Shown: in pieces, positions 52,851 through 57,547 of the stretch | Position numbering within the stretch: the stretch's first letter is position 1 | How the letters are laid out: every line of letters begins with the position of its first letter | Origin: Methylobacterium frigidaeris | GTDB lineage: Bacteria; Pseudomonadota; Alphaproteobacteria; Rhizobiales; Beijerinckiaceae | DNA: 57,547 nucleotides | Direction: 5' to 3' | NCBI RefSeq assembly: GCF_022179185.1 | Contig: NZ_BPQJ01000042.1 | Location: 1 to 57,547 of the forward strand | Program-made: the position numbers and the translations under genes | The notes under the pieces: model-generated | Database searches by the model: none | What the model saw: the letters and a program-made list of their open reading frames with translations, nothing else | What the model was told of the DNA's origin: nothing

Positions 52851-53984
52851 TCAAGTACCCATAGCGGAGCGGTTGCGGCGTTCCTCGCGGACCCTCGACA
52901 TGACGTTAGGCCAAAGGGTCCATCGCTCGGCACCTCCCGCGGGGATGAGGATGCCGGCATGTGCCGCAGCCCTCACCCAGGCCTTGATGGCCTCTGCGGG
53001 TAGAGCGAAGGAGGGATCGACCTGCTTCAAAGCCTGGGCGTCAGCCGTTGTGAGCCGTGCAAAGCGCGACCGAAGCCAACCTCGCTGTTTCAGCTGCCGG
53101 AGAGCATCTGCCGGGGTGATCACAGGTCGTCCCCCCGCGAGCGCTCGGTCGATCATTTGTTCCAGGATCGCTGCCTGCCAATCGGAGGGTGAGACCGTGA
53201 AGCAGCCAATGCCCGGAACGGCCATGCCGACCGCCTGCGGGAAATCGGTGGCGAGGCGACTGGCCGTCATCGTGATCGATCGGCTTGCTCGCGCCTCGGT
53301 GTGGGCCGTGCGGTAAGTTCGAGCCATCGACACGGCATTTACCGCGGCAGACGGCCTGGGCAGATCCACCCTCGCTGGCCGGAGCGCGTTGGATAGCAGC
53401 AGCTTGGGGTTGTGTAGCCAGCGCCGCGGTGCCTCCGTGAGGATTGCTTCCTCCAGCCCACTACGGCTCACATCTCGCGGGGCCCACGACAGGTCGATCT
53501 CAACAGCCGCCACGTTCAGCTTGACGAACTTCGCGATTTTGGTCGCATCGCAGGGGTGTGTGACGCGAAACTCCACCAGCAGGTCGCGGCCACCTCGGCG
53601 AGCGATCACGTCGGGAACGATGCCGCTCAGCCGGTGCTCCAAGACCACTTCATCGAGACGGAGGGCTCGACCGGGGTAGCCCTTGCCACCTGCGCCTTCC
53701 GTCTCCTGCCAGCCGGGCAGGACCAGCTCCAAACGTCGAGCGAGACATTCCTTGGCGAATTTATGAAGGGCTGTCTCGGGCCCGGTCGCGCAGCCACTGC
53801 CGTCTGCCGAACCGTAATGGCCGAAATGGTGATCGAGGTGTTCGCCCCGGCGAGCAACCAGAGGGGCGCCACAGCCGGGACACCGACATCCGCAGGCCAG
53901 CCCAGAGGCGACCTCAGTGATGTGGACGATGGCACCGTTCGGCGTCTCACCGAAGACGAGGCTGCTGTCACCATGGGATTTCAT
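52851..53984 (-). CDS. CoiA-like protein (zinc motif plus PD-(D/E)xK nuclease)
   Basis: From ATG 53984 the product is 377 residues. The N-terminus has a cysteine cluster 'LACGCRCPGCGAPLVARRGE' (C31-C38) followed by 'HLDHHFGH', the zinc-site pattern of CoiA competence proteins. Then comes a nuclease-like core 'LSGIVPDVIARRGGRDLLVE' with 'EFRVTHPCDATKIAKF', i.e. PD...ExR/K, as in CoiA. The C-terminal ~200 residues are unassigned. CoiA promotes recombination during transformation; in phage-like or island contexts such proteins act as nucleases on incoming DNA. It may belong to the same module as recD2, or form the distal end of the transglycosylase operon. Confidence 0.75.
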   Translation of the reverse strand: MKSHGDSSLVFGETPNGAIVHITEVASGLACGCRCPGCGAPLVARRGEHLDHHFGHYGSADGSGCATGPETALHKFAKECLARRLELVLPGWQETEGAGGKGYPGRALRLDEVVLEHRLSGIVPDVIARRGGRDLLVEFRVTHPCDATKIAKFVKLNVAAVEIDLSWAPRDVSRSGLEEAILTEAPRRWLHNPKLLLSNALRPARVDLPRPSAAVNAVSMARTYRTAHTEARASRSITMTASRLATDFPQAVGMAVPGIGCFTVSPSDWQAAILEQMIDRALAGGRPVITPADALRQLKQRGWLRSRFARLTTADAQALKQVDPSFALPAEAIKAWVRAAAHAGILIPAGGAERWTLWPNVMSRVREERRNRSAMGT

Positions 53985-54119
53985 AAGGCCCGGAGTTCGC
54001 TCCTTCGATCCAGCGCGGCCTTCTCGCCACTCCACCCTATCATGCCTGCCTTCCGAATGGATCGACGGCATGGTCGCCGACCATGCCGTCGAAGGCGTAT
54101 GCCGGCATCCGTCACGAGT

Positions 54120-55187
54120 TCACGAGGCGAGCACTCGATCGTACAGGTCCGCTCCGGAGAAGAAGCTCGAAAGCTGCTGCTCGCATGCCGTCAGGCTGTA
54201 CCCACCGCTGACCACGCGATCCAGCACCGCCGAGAGGTGCGCCACCAATGCCGGCTTATGCCGAAGGTATGCCTCCCCGCTGGCAGTCCACTCCGCGGGG
54301 TACCGGAACTCCTCGGTGTACATCTCGCGATAGCTGAGACGATCCGGCACCACAGGCACTGCCCCCGCCAGCACCCCCTCATAGCAGCCGATGCCCAGGG
54401 TTTCCTGGAGGCTGCACGAGAACACCACCCGGCTCCGGGCGAGTAGGTCGTGGTACTCCCGCTTGGTGAGAGCCGTCTCTTGGCACGCCACGAACCGCCA
54501 CTCGGGGAACGACCCCGCCAGATCCTTGAAGATCTTTGGCTGCTTCTCCGGTGCCAGCCGGTGGGGGAACAGCACGATGTTCTCTTTGGGCTGCCCGAGG
54601 TGCGGCTGTAGCTCCGCCGTGAGGTACTCCATGGGCCACCCACACACGGCCACTCGCTGATCATCCGCCGCTACGCCCACCCCCGCCCGAAACAGCTCGG
54701 CGTGGGCCTGCGTCGCGAACACGCTGAAATCGTAGGCCTCGAACAGCGCTCGCTCCATGGCCTTCGCCCATCCCGCATCCTGGAGCGCGATCCGGCCGAG
54801 GAAGTCGTTGGGGTCATAATGACCGGCGTGGAGCAGTCCGATCAGGCGCACAGGTATGTGGAGCAGCGCGCTCATGTACCGGATCTGATGCACGCCGGGA
54901 TGCCATGCGTCGGTGATCAGGAACGTGTCGCCCGGCATCACCTCCCCCCGCTGGAAACGCCGAGCTACTTCGGCGATCTGCGTGCTCTTGAAGATGTTGG
55001 TGCCGGCGAAATCGAGGAAGGCCCCCGCCAGGGGCACCGGCGGGGGCATTTCACCCTCGATCTGGATCACGCTCGCCGGCACGCCGCGTGCCGCGGCTGC
55101 CTGCGCCAGCTGCACGGGGAGATGGTGCAGCCACTGCCCCGTGTAACGCTGCTCATGGCCCTCGATGGGCAAAATCCAAATGGTCAC
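54120..55187 (-). CDS. GT-B glycosyltransferase
   Basis: The 355-residue protein has a GT-B layout: an N-terminal Rossmann half beginning 'IWILPIEGHEQRYTGQWLHH' and a C-terminal half with 'FPHRLAPEKQPKIFKDL' (sugar-nucleotide phosphate loop) and 'SLQETLGIGCYEGVLAGAVP' (E-x7-E-like motif). It uses a GTG start that overlaps the stop of the upstream QueD-like gene by four bases (GTGA), so the two are translationally coupled. There is no membrane anchor. Together with a deazapurine-type operon it could glycosylate a modified base in DNA or RNA, as QTMAN-type DUF3524 enzymes do for queuosine. A cell-surface sugar role is less likely in this context. Confidence 0.8.
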   Translation of the reverse strand: MTIWILPIEGHEQRYTGQWLHHLPVQLAQAAAARGVPASVIQIEGEMPPPVPLAGAFLDFAGTNIFKSTQIAEVARRFQRGEVMPGDTFLITDAWHPGVHQIRYMSALLHIPVRLIGLLHAGHYDPNDFLGRIALQDAGWAKAMERALFEAYDFSVFATQAHAELFRAGVGVAADDQRVAVCGWPMEYLTAELQPHLGQPKENIVLFPHRLAPEKQPKIFKDLAGSFPEWRFVACQETALTKREYHDLLARSRVVFSCSLQETLGIGCYEGVLAGAVPVVPDRLSYREMYTEEFRYPAEWTASGEAYLRHKPALVAHLSAVLDRVVSGGYSLTACEQQLSSFFSGADLYDRVLAS

Positions 55188-55579
55188 TTGCGTTGCTCGC
55201 TGGCCGAGTACTGCGAGTAGCTACCGCACTCTCCGTCCTCGCTTACCTCGATCCAAACATCACGGCCGGGGTAGTTAGTGGCAATGTTTTCGTACAGCTC
55301 GTCACTAATTGTCTCGCAGCTCTTTCCATCCAGCTGGAGTATGCTGCTTTGATATAGCCCCTCCAGCCATTCGAGAAACGTATGGAATTCTACTTCACGA
55401 TCACCGTGCCATACCTGTATCCACACGCGAAATTTGAATAGATGGCGGTGGGTGGCGGAAAGGTACGCGCGGTCCCCAGATGCATCGGGCCAACGATGGA
55501 AGCCGGCGCGCTGGAACGTCACCCAGATCATTCGAAGCGGGGTAGCGGATGCGATTGTTGCAGCAGCGGTCATGTTCAT
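55184..55579 (-). CDS. QueD/PTPS-like small protein (phage type)
   Basis: The 131-residue protein resembles a 6-pyruvoyl-tetrahydropterin/6-carboxytetrahydropterin synthase: the HxH pair in 'SATHRHLFKFRVWIQVWH' (H44, H46), the acidic 'DREVEFHTFLEWLEGLY', and the pterin-anchoring 'VWIEVSEDG' (E111/E114). The catalytic Cys expected near residue 25-30 is absent, and the 'LDH' element reads 'LDGKSCE'. It is probably a phage-type derivative, perhaps with altered chemistry or a binding role. The start ATG overlaps the transporter stop (ATGA), and its own stop overlaps the glycosyltransferase start. An internal ATG at 55531 is possible. Confidence 0.6.
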   Translation of the reverse strand: MNMTAAATIASATPLRMIWVTFQRAGFHRWPDASGDRAYLSATHRHLFKFRVWIQVWHGDREVEFHTFLEWLEGLYQSSILQLDGKSCETISDELYENIATNYPGRDVWIEVSEDGECGSYSQYSASEQRK

Positions 55580-56217
55580 TCAGCCGGGGCTAGAGAGCTA
55601 CGCTTGTTGTGCAGATGCCAGAGAACCAGCCAGATCACGAATGTGGCCAGCATTTTTCCAGCGTAATGTGAGATATAATTGGGCCAGGTAAGTTCATTTA
55701 GGCCGTGCAATATGAGGGCACCGTCGAAGAGCGTTGCAACGGCTGAAGACCAAAGGATGCGATCTTTGAGATCCTCTTTTTTGAGGGCATGGAAGGCTAC
55801 CTGGTCGATCCCCTCGCTCACGAGGAACGCCAATGCGCTATAGTAGGCCAGGTCTCGATCTACGCAAAAATATACGATGATCGTCGCGATGAGCATGAAT
55901 GCTGCGACCCAATCGCCGATGAGCCTTTGCGTATAGTCACGCATTACAAATATCAGGCCCACCAGCAGCGTGCCGGGGATGAGCGGAAACGACACCGGCG
56001 GATTGCCGCTGAACGGTAGTTTTAAAGGGTATACAGGCAGATATTTCGCGAATGCATTTACCGCTACGCCGGATGCAATATACATCACGATGAGCGCGAT
56101 CGTAAGATCGAGATGAGCATTCCATCGAGGCTTGTAATCGCCTCGAAAAAATCCAGCAAGCTCTCTTCGTCTAATCATATCGATAATTCCGCGGCTATTA
56201 GGCTTTCGACCGATCAC
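55576..56217 (-). CDS. YhhQ/VUT-type queuosine-precursor transporter
   Basis: The 213-residue membrane protein has about six helices and matches the VUT family: 'GNPPVSFPLIPGTLLVGLIF', 'MRDYTQRLIGDW' (the family's F-x-x-RD-x-x-Q signature), 'SALAFLVSEGIDQVAFHALK' and 'LWSSAVATLFDGALILHGL'. YhhQ imports the queuosine precursors preQ0/preQ1 or the queuine base. It may start at ATG 56217 or 56178. The gene lies 74 bases after the transglycosylase-like gene and is coupled by a 4-base overlap to the QueD-like gene. It implies that the operon uses an imported 7-deazapurine. Confidence 0.87.
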   Translation of the reverse strand: MIGRKPNSRGIIDMIRRRELAGFFRGDYKPRWNAHLDLTIALIVMYIASGVAVNAFAKYLPVYPLKLPFSGNPPVSFPLIPGTLLVGLIFVMRDYTQRLIGDWVAAFMLIATIIVYFCVDRDLAYYSALAFLVSEGIDQVAFHALKKEDLKDRILWSSAVATLFDGALILHGLNELTWPNYISHYAGKMLATFVIWLVLWHLHNKRSSLAPAE

Positions 56218-56291
56218 GGGCGGCTTAAGGCAGGCTTACATTCGCAGCGGATCTGGCACCGCTGGGGCCGTGTCGTTCCGATTTGAGTGCT

Positions 56292-57547
56292 CTACAAAAC
56301 GAGCGCGTCCAAGCGCTGTCGATTTTGTTCGATGAACTCGTGTGCCTTGTAGGGCGAGACACTTGCTATCGGCGACGGGAACTCCGCCGTTGGATAGTCC
56401 ACCTCCATCGGCGGCTGTTCGTCTAGCTCATCCATGAGGCCAAGCACGCGGTTGGGTGCAAAAATGATTTCGATAAGGCTGCGGATCACCAGGAGATCAA
56501 CGGGAAAATTATTCCGTGTCTCGCCGTCGTCGCTGAGCCAGTTGGCAGTCACTTGTTCAAGCGCCCGCGTCGCGGCATCCACATTGTGCGCGCACATGAG
56601 CAGTGAAGTCTTACTATCTGGCTTGACGATGAAGTTGCGGGGATCTGGGTCCTTGCGATCGCGCCGCACCACCGCAACATCATTCACCGCGAGGTGCTGG
56701 CCAATGATGCTGATACCGGCATTAGGCGTAGCCCGGCCGTGCATGGCGGGATATGAGCCCTGCGCGTCTTTGATCATCCTGTGTGCTTCAGCCTGCGCGC
56801 GGGCGTGACACCAATCGTTGATGGCGAACGTCAGCTCGCTATGATGCCGGAACTCGCTGAGTTCAGCGTCGGATGGGCGATTATACTCAATCGAAAGTGA
56901 TTTGTTATCAGCCACATAATAGGCGAGCAGGCTGTAGCGCTCGTTCGCCTCTTGAAATGGCGTAGCCGTATCAAAAGTGATTTGAAGATCTGGATTGATG
57001 CTTGCTCGAATGCATCGCTGGATCGTCGTCAGCACACATGCGCTTGCAAGCGTACCCCTTCCAAGAACATGAATGTGCTTGATGCGCGCGAGCGTGCCGT
57101 CGTCGCGCATATCGACGAGGCGGCGCAGCATCAGTCGGTAGCTGATATTGCTGGTACCAGCGAACGCGATGCCCTCGGCGGCATCAATGAGCGGCCGGTG
57201 GACACGATACCACTCGCGGCTCTCGGGCTCACTCGTGCCCTGCAGCACCACGAGAAAACCTCGCTCGGGCTGCCGGTGGATCAGCATGGTCTCCGTGTTG
57301 ATGTAAGTCTGCCGAAGGCATCCGTTGAATGCCACGCTCAATCCGTTGGCTCGGCTCATGGCCTCGAGGTTTTCGCCGTCCACATGGATGAGCCGATGAA
57401 TGTGCGCGGCCATTTTGCCCGTGGCGATCCCCCCGGTCGGGAAGTCGAGGGCCATCACGAAATCGCCGTGCTCCTCCTGCCAGCGGAGTGATTGTGATCG
57501 GCCCCCACGAGGTGGTCCAAGTTCAAAGTTAGTGCAGTGTCGGCGTT
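56292..57547 (-). CDS. TGT/DpdA-like transglycosylase, 5' end outside the window
   Basis: The leftward frame stays open to the window edge, so the real start lies beyond 57547; ATG/GTG codons at 57455-57458 are internal. Just upstream of them it reads 'HGDFVMALDFPTG' (57432-57470), which matches the 'SDxxMxxDxxxP' strand around the general-base Asp of tRNA-guanine transglycosylases. Further on, 'GIAFAGTSNISYRLMLRRL', 'HIHVLGRGTLASA' and 'FDTATPF' (~56958-56975) match the barrel segments and second Asp of the TGT/DpdA fold. DpdA enzymes insert 7-deazaguanines into DNA. A QueuTGT acting on tRNA is the alternative. The neighbours (transporter, QueD-like, glycosyltransferase) support base modification. 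Confidence 0.68.
   Translation of the reverse strand, partial: RRHCTNFELGPPRGGRSQSLRWQEEHGDFVMALDFPTGGIATGKMAAHIHRLIHVDGENLEAMSRANGLSVAFNGCLRQTYINTETMLIHRQPERGFLVVLQGTSEPESREWYRVHRPLIDAAEGIAFAGTSNISYRLMLRRLVDMRDDGTLARIKHIHVLGRGTLASACVLTTIQRCIRASINPDLQITFDTATPFQEANERYSLLAYYVADNKSLSIEYNRPSDAELSEFRHHSELTFAINDWCHARAQAEAHRMIKDAQGSYPAMHGRATPNAGISIIGQHLAVNDVAVVRRDRKDPDPRNFIVKPDSKTSLLMCAHNVDAATRALEQVTANWLSDDGETRNNFPVDLLVIRSLIEIIFAPNRVLGLMDELDEQPPMEVDYPTAEFPSPIASVSPYKAHEFIEQNRQRLDALVL

Noticed and set aside
1..57547. tRNA, rRNA, CRISPR arrays and known riboswitches
   Set aside because: I looked for their conserved cores and for regularly spaced repeats and saw none; a covariance-model scan would be decisive.

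Overview
This is a GC-rich bacterial window with short intergenic spacers, many paralogous signalling proteins and frequent gene remnants. Gene content (AI-2E-type permease, OPT transporter, MHYT-GGDEF-EAL proteins, a small protein with an MKPM-repeat N-terminus, a DUF6641-like protein) suggests an alphaproteobacterium of the Methylobacterium/Methylorubrum type. That assignment rests on memory of families, not on a search. No rRNA, tRNA or CRISPR array was seen. The mix of metabolic genes, broken genes, an McrBC system and phage-like genes looks like an accessory region: a chromosomal island, or a megaplasmid with integrated phage material.

Layout. 0.2-10.8 kb: a permease fused to a soluble C-terminal domain, 3-methyladenine DNA glycosylase, a dienelactone-hydrolase-like enzyme, SelO, a PAP2 phosphatase, and an overlapping pair of phosphatidylserine decarboxylase and GH13 glucosidase. 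10.8-11.9 kb: a graveyard with a transposase scrap, an intergenic repeat and the broken 3' end of a flagellin gene with its hairpin. 11.9-19.3 kb: an SDR/LysR divergent pair; a cluster of LysR, periplasmic binding protein, nitroreductase and hydroxylaminobenzoate lyase that reads as 4-nitrobenzoate (pnb) catabolism; and an HD hydrolase/GlxA-regulator divergent pair. 19.4-23.3 kb: a second flagellin 3' remnant, then mcrC-mcrB. 23.5-28.5 kb: small proteins, a YdcZ-like transporter and an OPT transporter.

28.6-34.4 kb: a major-facilitator protein carrying two extracytoplasmic sensor-like regions, translationally coupled to a glutamate-cysteine-ligase-like enzyme, facing an orphan ABC-type binding protein. 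34.2-46.3 kb: a signalling block with a membrane chemoreceptor, two MHYT-PAS-GGDEF-EAL proteins, a soluble double-PAS chemoreceptor, a BLUF blue-light sensor in an operon with the second MHYT protein, and two remnants of diguanylate cyclases. The block links chemotaxis, light and c-di-GMP.

46.7-57.5 kb: hypothetical proteins, an AT-rich stretch with strong hairpins and a NUMOD3 protein, a RecD2-type helicase, a CoiA-like nuclease, and a leftward cluster at the window edge. That cluster encodes a TGT/DpdA-like transglycosylase (running off the window), a YhhQ/VUT queuosine-precursor transporter, a QueD/PTPS-like protein and a GT-B glycosyltransferase, the last three joined by 4-base overlaps. 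It is the best candidate for an undescribed system: 7-deazaguanine insertion into DNA (or RNA) followed by glycosylation.
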